64,000 bases of DNA from Sceloporus undulatus (taxonomy: Eukaryota; Chordata; Lepidosauria; Squamata; Phrynosomatidae), in the NCBI RefSeq assembly GCF_019175285.1, contig NC_056527.1:103902377-103966376 (forward strand). The letters run 5' to 3'. Below, piece after piece: positions 53,301-63,410 of this stretch. The position numbers and the translations under genes were made by a program. The stretch's first letter is position 1, and the number at the start of each line of letters is the position of its first letter. Below the pieces are notes generated by a model. It was not told the origin of the DNA. It saw only the letters and a program-made list of their open reading frames with translations, and searched no databases.

Positions 53301-56300
53301 TTGGCACTTTGCAGCGCCTGAAGGAAGCTGAGAATAAAGAGGAAAAATGGAGAAGAGAGAAACAGTGACATTTTTAAAACAGCTGAAAAAGTGGGATAAC
53401 AGGGAAATAATTGGGACTGTCACTGACAAATCAGGACAGTTGGAGGGTATGGTATGAGGATAGTCTTGAGAACTGCAGCAAAAGGGAGGGAATGGAGCAG
53501 AGGAGAAAGATCTGCTCTGGGCATAGGCAAAAGTCAAAGATGTTTGATCTGGGGGTAACCAATTTAGTTTATTATTATTATTAGTAGTAGTAGTAGTAGT
53601 AGTAACCTTTATTTATAAAGCACTGTAAATTTACACAGCGCTGTACATACAATCTTTTTAATTGGACGGTTCCCTGCCCTCAGGCTTACAATCTAAAAAG
53701 ACACGACACAAAAGGGGAAAGGAGAGGTGGTGCGGAAGGGGCCTCTCTAGTAGGGTAATACATCTAAAATACATAGCAATACAGGAAATGATTCAATAAA
53801 ACAGACAACAAAAGAACATCAAATAGCAAGTGACAATTATGCAATGCCTGGGAACGCTTCTCTGAACAGGATGGTCTTCAGCTCCGTTTTGAAGCTGGTT
53901 AAGGAAGTGATGGCTCTTGCTCGTGGGGGAAGAAGGTTCCAGGAGTAAGGGGCAGCAAGTAAAAAGGGGCGAATCCGAGATGGGGCAGAGGAAATCCTGG
54001 GCTGGGACAGCAGACCTTGACTACCAGAATGGAGGGCCCTAGTGGGAAGGTGAGGGGAAATAAGGTCTGATAAGTAGGGAGGGGCCAGCCCATGGAGGGC
54101 TTTAAACGTTGATAGCAGGAGCTTATACTGAATGCGGAAAGGGAGTGGGAGCCAGTGAAGGGATGCCAACACAGGAGAGATGTGGTCAGAGCAGTGGGTG
54201 GAAGTGATAATGCATGCAGCTGAATGCTGGACAGAAATTAAAGGACGGAAGTGAGAGAGAGGAAGCCCAGCCAGGAGGATGTTGCAGTAATCGAGTCGTG
54301 AAACCACTAGGGCATGGACCAGGATCTTGGCAGTAGAGGCAGAGAGATATGGTTGGATTTTGGCAATATTGTATAAAAAGAATCTACAAGCCTTGGCTGT
54401 GGTCTGGATCTGAGGGATACATGACAGAAAATAATCAAAGATAAAACCAAGACTGCGGGCTTGCTGGACTGGTTGAATAGAAATGTTGTCCACAGAGACA
54501 GAGTTCTTAGTATGTCCTGCCTGTTTCTGGGTGGTAATAGGAGAAATCTAGGATGTGTGGATCCCTCCTGTCACTAACTCAAGGAATGAGGCCAGCCCTT
54601 GCTGCCATCCTCTCACCTCTTTCCACCAGCTGGTGCTGTCCTCTTGGCAAGTGTCACTTTGCTGTAAGCAACAGGACACAGGAACCCATGTTTGGTTGCG
54701 TACCTCAAACCAGTCGGTGTAACTCTGCACGCCACAGCATCGGAACTGGAAAGCAAAAGGAGGAATTGGTGTGGAAGGAACAGCAGAGATGGAGGTGAGA
54801 AAAAAATTAACATCCCATAGGCCATTGCTTTTTCCCCCCTTTTTAACGTGTTTTTTATTGTTTAAAAATCATAAATAAACTTAAAAATCAAACAACATAC
54901 ATACATCTTTTCAACACTACTACAAAGTACACCCACTACTACATAGTACCTCCACCCCCAAGACCATATATACCATTTAATTCATCCTTTTTACAAAACC
55001 GCAATGACTCTTGTGGAAGTAAATACCTTTTTTGCTTTTTTTAAAAATCCATACTCTACAAATTTCTTCCACACATCTTCAGAGTCATTACTTTTCCATA
55101 ATCCTTTTTGACCTTTTAAGTGTACATGTTCATTTGTTGTTAACACCAATATCCCCACCATCTTTATACCATCCCGCTATTTGGTAAAAAACCTAGAATC
55201 TTCCATTTCCTTGGTATTATTAATCTTGCTGCTGTCAGTTAATTTGTAATCAAATCCTAAATAGCTTGACTCATATGTCATTCCTTATTAATCTTAAATG
55301 GGTTGTCTAAAGCATACACTCACCTCATTCTGAACATGGTTCCAAGCTTTGGTTAACCCCAAGTTGCCTTCTGTGTCATACAGCTTAAGCCCTTCCTTTA
55401 GGTTAGACTGGGCATATTTGTCAAACTAGATAAAAGATTCAATAAAAACATCGAACAGATGAGCGTATGAAGTCAGAATTGTGCCTTCACCCTCTGGTTA
55501 TCATCTTGTAGATCATAATTTCCATTTCTCTTATCCCTTTCATGTACAGGGAGAGTAAGCTCCTTACCTTATCCCTGCAGGTGACAAAAACTAACAACCC
55601 AATCAGCTCCAGGAGGAAGAGGGTGGAAAGGACCACAAAAAACTGCAGAAAGATACAGATAAATCAATCCTTAGGTTTTATAAAAGATAGAGTTTATACT
55701 CACATGCAGATTGGATGTTCCTGAACCAATAGTGTTCCTACTGCCTTTTGTTGTTCTTAACTACCTTCAAGTCAAGTCAATCCCAATTCATGGCAACCCT
55801 GCGGATGAGACACCTCCAAGGGGTTTATCACATGGGAGGAATTTCTCTTAATTTTGAATGAAAAGAAAGTGGGCCCAGCACGCATACATGTGAATTCACT
55901 AGTTCAGCGAATTTACGTGAATTTGAACTGTGTTCGAGCTGACTTCCCATTGCCCGAAAATAGCTTGCCATTGCCTGAAATTGCATGTGGTAGTCTATCA
56001 CGCAATAATGTGAAACCTCATGATTGCATCCAGACTGACTTCCCATTGCCTGAAATTGTGTGTGGTAGTCTATCACGCAATAACGTTAAGCCCCATGATT
56101 GCATTCGGATTGCCATTGTATTATACTTCCAATTTCCCTTGTCTGATAAACTCCCAAGACTCCCTATTTTCCACTGCTCTGCTTCTGTAAATTCATGCCT
56201 GTTACCTCTTTCATAGAGTCCATCCATCTAGCATGCGGTCTTCCTCTCTTTCTACATTCCTCCACCTTTCCTAGCATTATTGTTTTTTCCAGTGAGTCAT

Positions 56301-59191
56301 CCTTCTCCTGACATGACCAAAGTGTGACAGCCTCAACTTTATCATCTTGGCTTCCAGTGAGATTTCAGGCTCAGTCTGTTCAAGGACTGATCTGTCTTTT
56401 TGGCTGCCCATGGTATCCTCAGCACTCTGCCTAGAGACACATTTAAAATAGTTTCAAATTACGAAATGTGGTAGCAACTTTCAGAGTAAGTGATTTTTAT
56501 TTTAGCACAATCTTTCATGGGTATAAACCCACTTCTCCAGATGCAGTATAGAGTGTCTCTACCACATCTGAAGAAGTGGGTATATATCCATGATAGCTCA
56601 TGCTAAAATACACACCACTTAGTCTTAAAAGTGCTGCTAAACATTCCTTTTTTTTTCTTCCCCTCCCTTTTGCCTTTTTATGCTGCAAGAAACTAAGGCT
56701 GCAACCGCACTGCAGAAATAATCCAGTTTGACACTACTTTAAACTGCCATGGCTCAATGCTATGGAATTCTGGGAATTGTATGAGGTTTTTTGGCACTGG
56801 AGTGGTGCCACAACAAACTACACTTCCCAGAATTCCATAACACTGAGCCATGGCAGTTAAAGTGATGTTAAACCGGATTATTTCTGCAGTGTGGGTGCAG
56901 CCAAACGCAACTGCTTCTCTGAAAACACACCCAGTGTAATTCTACTCCATAGAGAGATACTACTTACTGTGAGTAAGAGGCAGCGATGTTCAGTGGCTGC
57001 CCCTAAGCATCCAAGGAAACCCACAACCATGATGATTGCACCAGTCGCCATGAAGAGGCCCGCTGCAGACAACGATGGGAAGGAGAATGATAAGGTGGCA
57101 AAGCGGCCCTGAGAAACAGCCAGCCAGACTCCCACGCCAAGCACTCCACAGCCACCCAACTAGAAAAGAGGCAGAGAGAAAGTAAGCATGCATAACCAGG
57201 GACTGTGGAAGCATACCATCTTCACCTTATGCCAGTGGTGGCGAATCTATGGCATGAGTGCCAGAGGTGGCACTCAGAGCCCTTTCTGTGGGCACACACG
57301 CCGTCGCCCCAGCACAGAGTTTGCCAGAGTTTGTTACTAGAAAGCCAGAGGGACAGGGCACTTTGAGATAAATAGTGGGTTTTGGGTTTCAGTTTAGGCA
57401 TTCAGTCTCTAAAACATTTGCCATCACTACCTTATGCCCCAAGACCAGCAGTGCAGTGATACATTTGTAAAGCAGACACAGAGCAGCACAGTTTCTGGAA
57501 GCGACACCACCCACAAAGAGAATCAAAAAAGTTTAGATAGCTGTGCCAATCAAAAAAACATTTCTATCATTTCCATCTCTATCAGGAACAGGTCTTTTGT
57601 AAGGCTAATGGGTCTTGCCAACTCAAGACCAAGCCACCCCAAAGCAGTATGAACTGAAACAGGGATGGTTTATAATAATGTAATATTGGTGGTAAAATTT
57701 AACGTGTAGATTACCGGCAAACTTAGAGGGCCGGGTCTCATTTTGCCATAGGCCCTGCTAATCAATAATTTGTAAGCATCAACCCTGTGAGATCTGGTTC
57801 TACAACAACATGGCCCAGGACAACGATGTGAGAGAAATGATCAGTTTAATCCCTATAATGACAGTTATACCCCTCATCAACAAGTCAACAAAGCTCCTTT
57901 TTCCTTCCTACTGTGCCAACAACACATATCTCTTCATGTCTCAGTACGGAGAAGTCCAACATTGAAAAATGTGTAGCCAAATTTTTATTAGTGGATTTTC
58001 TTAGAGAAAGAAGATTGAAATATATTGGACAAATAAAGATAGAATCTTGGACCCATAAAAGGAAAGTGCTGATTTGAGAAACGTAATGTTCAAAGAAGTG
58101 TACAGAGAGATAACCAATGGGATCTGGACTACTATTCATATTATGGAAAATGGATCATGAAGTGCAACATAGATATAGTTTGTGTACAGTATAGCCGTTA
58201 AAAGGACCAGAGGGAGAGTGGGGAGTAGAATAAGTAATGAAAATGTATAATTAGGTAATTTATTTGTAAAATATACAATAAATACATTTTTCCTTAAAAA
58301 GAGAAACCCCATTAAAAGGTTTTTTAAATGTCTTGTGCGAACCATCAATTGGAAGAAAGGCTGAGAGACACTGCATAAAGTTGGCTAGCATATACAATGG
58401 CCCTCTACATTCACAGACTTTTTTATCCATGGATGCAACCATCCAGGGACTAAAAATACAGTCCGTCCTTGCCTTACACGGGGGATCCGTTCCGGATCCT
58501 GCCGCATAAGGCGAATTCCGCCTATGCTCGAGCCCCATTGGAAACAATGGGGCTCGTGCGTGGTGGCGCAGGAGTGCACAGGGCACAACGGGTGCACGCA
58601 CCCATTCAATTGAATGGGACGCGCCGCCCCTTCCACCCCGCAGCTTGAGCGCATATGCTCAAGGCCGCGTATGGCGCGCCCGTGTATGGTGCGGGCGCGC
58701 TGTATTCCTATTATATAGTCGGCCCTTATTATACACTGATTTTTTCATACACGGATTCAAGCATCCACAGTTTGAAAATGTTCAAAAAAAGTATAAATTT
58801 CAAATATCAGACTTTGATTTTCCAATTTTTATAAGGGACATCATTTTGCTATGTCATTATATTTAATGGGACTTGAGCATCCACGGATTTTGTTATCCAC
58901 GGGGATCTTAGAACCAAACCCCAGCGTATAACAAGGGTCCACTGTATATGTTCCAAAAAGCAAACCTTGATTTTGTCATTTTATACAAGGAGCATCATTT
59001 TACCATGCCATGGGACTTGAGCATCCATGGATTTTGGTATCTACAGTGGGTACTGGATCCAAACCACAGTAGATACTAAGGGCCCACTGTATACCCTTCC
59101 CAATGAGGAATCTGTAACTCACCCAGAAGATGAGGTTGAAGACAAACATTTTCACTTTAACACAGAGCAAACAGCCACGGCTGACCCCCAT
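50233..59191 (-). CDS. Tetraspanin of the TSPAN4/TSPAN9 group (gene span, 7 coding exons)
   Basis: Seven exons join in frame to 720 bases, 239 residues plus stop (TSPAN4 238, TSPAN9 239). It is a four-pass membrane organiser: TM1 about 14-36, TM2 about 53-77, TM3 about 84-108, TM4 about 205-228. The large loop has the six-cysteine pattern: CCG at 149-151, CC at 171-172, C179 and PCYE with C191. NQT (163-165) is an N-glycosylation site; NIS (202-204) abuts TM4. C7, C10 and C229 are possible palmitoylation sites. LGGCGVLGVGVWLA and CYEKVKVW resemble TSPAN4, while LAVSQGRFAT and PSLSAAGL resemble both TSPAN4 and TSPAN9. It is not CD37, whose loop is much longer. I left the symbol blank because it may be a third paralogue. 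It converges with AKT1S1. Confidence 0.93.
51508..51591 (-). CDS. Tetraspanin coding exon 6 (PCYE, TM4 start)
   Basis: Twenty-eight codons, PCYEKVKVWLGENISAMGIF to IIVVQ. Acceptor CTGCAG, donor GTGAGA. Confidence 0.96.
51880..52010 (+). repeat. LINE-type 3' tail
   Basis: CTGCCTTGGGTACCATCCTG, GAGAAAGGCGGCATATAAAT and an AAATAA repeat match the common squamate LINE tail pattern. Confidence 0.5.
52228..52346 (-). repeat. Penelope-type remnant with hammerhead-like motif
   Basis: The minus strand has CTGAAGA (52346-52340), a CCAGC/GCTGG pair closing a short loop, then GAAAC (52319-52315) and GTC. This is the order of a hammerhead ribozyme core. AGGAATAAACTCTAGAAC and CTATGGATGCCGGCC follow. Penelope-like elements are known to carry such motifs. 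I could not build helix III or helix I with confidence, so activity is unproven. Confidence 0.42.
52561..52786. mobile_element. Tigger/pogo-like miniature element
   Basis: CAGTGGACCTTTGTTATACA at the left, GAAGGGCTGACTG at the right, flanked by TA on both sides. Internal CAAAATCCGTGGATGCTCAA is shared with the other copies. Confidence 0.85.
53085..53460 (-). repeat. Unclassified dispersed repeat family, copy 4
   Basis: The longest copy; its minus strand starts CCCTCCAACTGTCCTGATTT and passes through TTCAGCTGTTTTAAAAATGT to TGGCCATACATAGTC. Confidence 0.6.
53570..54545 (-). repeat. L2-clade LINE, ORF2 C-terminal part and 3' tail
   Basis: A 218-codon open frame (53837-54493) contains SRLDYCNILLAGLP, SLHWLPLPFRIQYKLL and ALHGLAPPYLSDL, all hallmarks of the post-catalytic part of L2-clade ORF2. 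The tail (TGTACAGCGCTGTGTAAAT, then TAA/TAC repeats) follows. The RT catalytic core is absent, so the copy is 5'-truncated. It lies in tetraspanin intron 5, about 70 bases from the donor of exon 5. Confidence 0.85.
53572..53612. repeat. (TTA)n(TAG)n microsatellite
   Basis: A trinucleotide tract forming the end of the L2 tail. Confidence 0.9.
54617..54745 (-). CDS. Tetraspanin coding exon 5 (CCG motif, large loop)
   Basis: Forty-three codons, FRCCGVQSYTDWFEVRNQTW to SWWKE. It holds CCG, the second CC and the single Cys. Acceptor TTCCAG, donor GTGAGA. Confidence 0.96.
54835..55275 (-). repeat. L1-like LINE 3' end, diverged
   Basis: The minus strand carries a frame with LTAARLIIPRKWKIL-like spacing, a long A/T-rich 3' region and CAATAAAAAACACG near its end. 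Fills most of intron 4 of the tetraspanin. Confidence 0.5.
55324..55425 (-). CDS. Tetraspanin coding exon 4 (large loop, first part)
   Basis: Thirty-four codons, FDKYAQSNLKEGLKLYDTEG to HVQNE. TSPAN4 has the similar DRYAQRDLKKGLHLYGTQGN stretch. Acceptor ATCTAG, donor GTGAGT. Confidence 0.95.
55568..55642 (-). CDS. Tetraspanin coding exon 3 (TM3)
   Basis: Twenty-five codons, FFVVLSTLFLLELIGLLVFV to RDK. Acceptor CTGCAG, donor GTAAGG, phase 0. Confidence 0.95.
55750..56435 (-). repeat. Bov-B/RTE LINE 3' end, interrupted by a DNA element
   Basis: The 3' end (TTGTTG reversed tail, CATGGCAACCCTGCGGATGA) and the later block with GCATTATTGTTTTTTCCAGT match the longer Bov-B copy at 62.5 kb. A separate element occupies 55821-56150. 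Confidence 0.8.
55821..56150. mobile_element. hAT-like miniature element inside Bov-B
   Basis: Ends GTTTATCACATGGG and, inverted, GTTTATCAGACAAGG form an imperfect terminal repeat. CTCCAAG before and CTCCCAAG after look like a diverged 8-base target duplication, judged against the uninterrupted Bov-B copy. Inside is a 75-base tandem duplication (units starting 55969 and 56044). Confidence 0.6.
56465..56640. repeat. Fold-back repeat, second family
   Basis: TTTAGCACAATCTTTCATGG pairs with CCATGATAGCTCATGCTAAA; the centre carries CCAGATGCAG / CACATCTGAAG. Confidence 0.65.
56698..56906. mobile_element. Fold-back DNA element
   Basis: GGCTGCAACCGCACTGCAGA at the left and CTGCAGTGTGGGTGCAGCC at the right. 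It ends about 60 bases from the donor of tetraspanin exon 2. Confidence 0.8.
56968..57159 (-). CDS. Tetraspanin coding exon 2 (TM1 end, small loop, TM2)
   Basis: Sixty-four codons, from LGGCGVLGVGVWLAVSQG to GFLGCLGAATEHRCLLLT. Acceptor TTCTAG, donor GTAAGT. The GCLGA motif and the Cys after TM2 are family signatures. A fold-back element ends about 60 bases from the donor. Confidence 0.96.
57233..57429. mobile_element. hAT miniature element with exact 8-base target duplication
   Basis: Ends CAGTGGTGGCGAA and, inverted, TAGTGATGGCAAA; CCTTATGC flanks both sides (57225-57232 and 57430-57437). Lies in tetraspanin intron 1, about 70 bases from exon 2. Confidence 0.9.
58465..58709. mobile_element. 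Tigger/pogo-like GC-rich miniature element
   Basis: ACAGTCCGTCCTTGCCTTAC at the left and inverted ACAGCGCGCCCGCACCATAC at the right. Very CpG-rich interior. It sits beside two related elements. Confidence 0.6.
58716..58944. mobile_element. Tigger/pogo-like miniature element
   Basis: AGTCGGCCCTTATTATACAC at the left and CAAGGGTCCACTG at the right, flanked by TA. It is the inverse orientation of the copy at 52.6 kb. A further partial copy follows at about 58945-59095. Confidence 0.8.
59123..59191 (-). CDS. Tetraspanin coding exon 1 (start)
   Basis: Twenty-three codons, MGVSRGCLLCVKVKMFVFNL to IFW, donor GTGAGT, phase 0. TSPAN4 and TSPAN9 break at the same FNLxFW point. Two extra residues precede the family's usual start. 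Confidence 0.93.
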
Positions 59192-59761
59192 GATGGACAG
59201 ATCTATAGAGAGATATGGGAGCAAAAAAATAAAAACAACACAATGACCATTAAAACTATTAAAACCATTAAAACACACTTCACAAGGAATCACAAGCAAG
59301 CCAGGATCCATATCCTCCAACATTTTTCAGATAAAAACTGTAATAATAATAATGATGATGTTTATTTATTTCCTTCAAGGCTGGAGGCGGGGTACAACAT
59401 GTTAAAATATAAAATGCAATAAAAAGATAGAAAGAAAACACATAAAAGCCAAAATACAATACCATTGTGTAGCCAAGCAACATCAGAGTGTGGTCAAGAG
59501 GGCCACAGTATTAATTCAGTATTAATTACACAGCACTGATCTTTAAAGTGAGAGATTAAAAACATCACTTGACTTGTAATTTTTTTGCTCTTTAAACATT
59601 ATGTGGTTCTGTATTTTCAGTACCCAAAGGCTTTCTATTCCCCCCTCCATCTTTCCCTTGAAGATGACTAAAACAAAGATTAAGAATAAAACAGAGCTGG
59701 GATTTTAAACAAAAAGAGTTAATTTTTTTCCCTTCCAATGGAGAGGGAGCCAGTTTTCAGT

Positions 59762-59868
59762 CACTGTTTGTGTTGTACGTGCCTTAAAGCTGCCTGGTGA
59801 CATATGGATTTCATAGGGTTTTCTTAGGCAAGGAATAATCAGAGGTGGTTTTGCCAGATTCTTCCTTA
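59762..59868 (-). repeat. 5S-rRNA-derived SINE, tail fragment
   Basis: Only the post-5S region remains (GGCAAAACCACCTCTGATTA to GCTTTAAGGCACGTAC). Confidence 0.6.
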
Positions 59869-60233
59869 CTAAAATTATATTGCGATCTTTTAAAAAAACA
59901 ACCCACCCACCTGGAACTAATATAATACACATTTATCATATTCAGATGAAGGAACCAGGAGAAGAGCCAAGGCATGTGCTATTTCTAAAAGGAGGGCAAA
60001 AGAAACAGAAAAAGAGAGGAATGCCCAATAGGTATTCAGTTAGGTATTTTTTACACTTTTGATGTCACGATCTCACACAGTTCCACCCGTCTTTAAATGG
60101 AAATGTGCATTATGTTATTTCAAAATGTGGTAAAGTTGACCCTCCTGGTGTGTTTATAGGTTTCCTGTTCATTCTGCTGCGTAGGACCCTGGATTTCGGC
60201 CCTAAACTCTTCACCTGTGGACACCATCAGGGG

Positions 60234-60234
<1 letters not shown>

Positions 60235-60287
<53 letters not shown>
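60235..60287. repeat. (TA)n microsatellite
   Basis: About 26 uninterrupted TA units. Confidence 0.95.
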
Positions 60288-60499
60288 AATAACCCTTCCT
60301 CTTAGCTGCCATCTCGGTACTTTCAGAGTTCACCGTCCAGGCACCGATTTACCCTTTTCCCTAGGATTATTCACATCCTGTCATCATGTGGGTCGAAGAG
60401 GGTAAGGAAGGGTGCGGGGTGTGTGTGTGTGCTGTGTGAGAAAGGATGGGCTGTGTCAATCCCACACTTTCAGTCCAGTTATATAAATACCCTAAAGGC

Positions 60500-60692
60500 A
60501 ACCGATTCCATCTGATCCAGGAAGGTAAGCAGGGCCAGCCTTGGTTAGTAATTCAATGGGAGACTGCCAACTTATACCATGTGCTGTAGGCTCCATTTCA
60601 GAGGAAAGAACTGGCCAAACCATCATGCCTTTGAAAACCCTGATGACATTCACAGGGTTGCCATATGTCAACAGGCAACCTGAAGACACATA
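60500..60692 (+). repeat. 5S-rRNA-derived SINE
   Basis: Has AGGTAAGCAGGGCCAGCC, CAATGGGAGACTGCC and GTGCTGTAGGCTCC of 5S origin, then CATATGTCAACAGGCAACCT and a CACATATACACA tail. Confidence 0.82.
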
Positions 60693-61404
60693 TACACATA
60701 TGTGAAAAGAAATTGCTGGGTTTAATTCCCCACTTTCACTCTTTTAGTGAACCAGGACCCTTCCGCACCCCATTTGGTCTCCTTGCCACTTATTTCAGAT
60801 CTCTTGCTGCTGCTGTAAAGCCCAGCCAACCCAAATAACCTCGACTTCAGACCCACATCTCCCCGATTCCAGATCCTTCCCCTCACTGCCTAGTAAGAAC
60901 TGCCTAGTAAGAACAAAAAAAACCAAAAAGTTAGTTTTTCCAAATGAGTTTCTTCTCCTGAATCAGCTCCATAAATCTGATAACTGTTTCTTTTCTTAAA
61001 CTAGTTTCTCCTAAAGGGCGACATATTATCTTAAAGGAAAAATTCCACACCCAAAGAAAGCAAAGCAAGAGTAAACACACCAAAAACTCCAAAGAAAGCA
61101 AAGTAAGATTAAATATATGTATACAGACACTGGATCAAGTCTCTTTCTTTTGTCTTTAACAAAATAATATCCCTGAAGGCAAGCCAGCCCAGCTGCCAAA
61201 CCCACATCCCTCCTCTTAAACTTGCAGCAAGGAGATCCTTTGGATGGGGCCAGGGGAAATCTCTATGGGGAAGAAATAGCTCTGTAAAGGTCTCCAGTTT
61301 CCTTCTACAGCCATCCTTATGACCTTGGCTCCTTGCATCTCTTGCCTTCCTTCCCATCTCTGACCCCCCCCCCAAAAAAACCCATCCTAAACACTCCTCC
61401 TCAC

Positions 61405-61700
61405 CTTAGACTTGGAAATCTTGGCTGGGATCTTGGCTATGGGGGGATTGCCCCCTTTCCAATCCTGGACACACTTCTAGGAGCCTTTGGAGTTGCTTCT
61501 TGGCTGCTGGGATTCAGGATAGGAAGGGAGGGGAGCAAATTCCAGGCCCAGGACAGAGGGAAGGAAATGGGAGGAGAGAAAGGGGGGCAGAGAGGAGGAC
61601 TGGGGAGGATTTGCAGATCTGGGCTGGAGTTTAGGGGGTTCAAGGGGGGGAATGGCTTTCTATTAGGCCAGAGATGCTCAAGCCGGCCAGAACCCCAAGA
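61405..61700 (-). promoter_or_regulatory. Possible non-coding first exon and promoter of the tetraspanin
   Basis: Low-repeat, C-rich sequence on the minus strand ends in AAG|GTGAGG at 61405. It lies about 2.2 kb upstream of the start codon. No TATA box or strong CpG island is seen, so this is only a candidate. Confidence 0.28.
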
Positions 61701-62469
61701 CTTCTTCTCCCTCCTTAGAGATCTTTCCAAACAAACCAACACACACACACACCTCTTCCCTCTTTCACTGAGTTCCTAGCAGTCCAGAAATGTGAAATGT
61801 GGCGTCATGTTTTTATTAGGGGGATTTTTATGTGTGTCTGCTGGGAGGGGAAAGGATTTATTTTTTCCTCCCCCGACCTTTTTTGGTGCAGAGTTCTTTC
61901 TCTTTCTTTTCTTTCCCTGCAATTAAATGTAAAAATTAAATGCATGAAAAGAAACAACAGGCACATTAATACATAGGTAGAATAGCCCTGTTAGTCTGGA
62001 AAAGCAGTATGCCTTTGAGACTTAGGCCGCATTCCCACTTACAAATAAATTGCTTTGCAATTCGAATCGATGGATCGGTTTGGCAGCAGAGCGTGGTTCA
62101 CGTTACATTTGTCCCGACTGGATTTTCTTGCTGCAAAATAAAATAAAATAACCCACTTGTGATTCACATTGACAAACGAATCAATTCCAAATGGACCCAC
62201 TCCAGCCAGCCAAAGGGCAAATTTAAATCGATTCCAATCCGCATCTGGTTCACATTTGCGCAGAATCGATTTATCCAAAAAGACGCGGGGAAAAATCAGC
62301 ATCAAGAAGATGCGAGTTAAATGGGTCCAGCGCATGGCCCCTCTCTCTGAATCACTTCAGTGATTCAGTTCAAGTGTGAATCAGGGTCATTTAAACCGCT
62401 TCAAATCGATTTGCAAACCAGTTTAAAAGGTAGTTGTAATGAGGCTATAAGAAAGAAGCTAAACGTTTG

Positions 62470-63175
62470 TGGTTTTGTTGTTGTTAACTGCCTTCGATCT
62501 CGACTCATGGTGACCCCGTGGATGAGACATCTCCAAGACCCTGTCCTCCACTGCTCTGCTTAGGTCATGTAAAGTCATAACCGTGACTCCTTAATAGTGT
62601 CCATCCATCTGGCATGTGGCCTTCCTCTCGTCCTATTACCCTCCACCTTTCCCAGCATTATTGTTTTTTCCAACGAGTCCTTCCTTCTCATGATCTGCCC
62701 GAAGTACAACAGCCTCACTTTGGTCATCTTGGCTTTCAACTTGATCTGCTTTAGGACCCATTTGTTTGTCCTTTTGGCTGTCCATGGGATCCTCAGCGCT
62801 CTTCTCCAGCACCGCATCTCAAATGAATGGATTTTCTTCCTATCTTCTTTCTTAGCTGCCCAGCTCTCACAGCCATACATGGCAATAGGGAATACGATGG
62901 CTTGTATGATTCTGACCGTTGTATATCTTTACATTTTAGGATCTTTTCTAGTTCTTTCTTAGCCGCCCTTCCCATTCTTAATCTTTTTCTGATTTTCTGA
63001 CTGCAGTCCCCCTTTCTATCAATGTTTGATCCCAGGGATGGGGATTCTTTTACTATTTCTATTTCTTCATTGTTTAGGGCTGAACTTGTGAAAGTCCTCA
63101 GAAGTAATTATTTTGGTTTTCTTTATGTTCAACATTAAGCCTACCTTTGCACTTTCTTTTCTAATCTTCCTTAGC
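62470..63175 (-). repeat. Bov-B/RTE LINE remnant
   Basis: A minus frame reads MYGCESWAAKKEDRKKIHSF, FEMRCWRRALRIPWTAKRTN, LLYFGQIMRRKDSLEKTIML and GRPHARWMDTIKESRL; upstream is KVGLMLNIKKTKI. This is the RT-proximal to C-terminal part of Bov-B ORF2. Its AAC-type tail is at the left. Confidence 0.88.
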
Positions 63176-63261
63176 TTTTGTAGACTTGAGCCTATTTCCT
63201 CAGATCCACCAATAACAAATACAGGAGAGTATCCCTTATCTGGGATGCCAAAATGCAAAAT

Positions 63262-63410
63262 ACTGTTGCCCCTCCAAGTCTGTGGACTTGAAATTGGCAG
63301 ACTTGACAATCTGTGGAGGGGTGACCCACCATTGAGGTGAATGGGGCACACTCCCGTGGTGTGGACCCTATGCTCACACACGGGAGCGCACACCATTCAT
63401 TTCAATGGGG
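63262..63410. mobile_element. Tigger/pogo-like fragment
   Basis: GTTGCCCCTCCAAGTCTGTG, an ATTGAGGTGAATGGGGC / ATTCATTTCAATGGGGC pair and CpG remnants resemble the copy at 58.5 kb. Confidence 0.4.

Larger units (their letters stand above)
59192..62469. other. 5' flank of the tetraspanin
   Basis: Apart from the 5S-derived SINEs, the TA tract, the candidate first exon and a segment near 61966-62030 (GAATAGCCCTGTTAGTCTGG, a common dispersed repeat), no gene was recognised. Frames here have no known similarity. Confidence 0.5.

Noticed and set aside
53837-54493. 218-codon frame as a host gene
   Set aside because: Its motifs are those of L2-clade LINE ORF2 and the L2 3' tail follows it.
50233-59191. 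Tetraspanin as CD37
   Set aside because: CD37 is near this locus in human, but its large loop is much longer and its cysteine pattern differs; exons here fit TSPAN4/TSPAN9.
62575-62880. 101-codon frame as a host gene
   Set aside because: It matches the C-terminal part of Bov-B ORF2.
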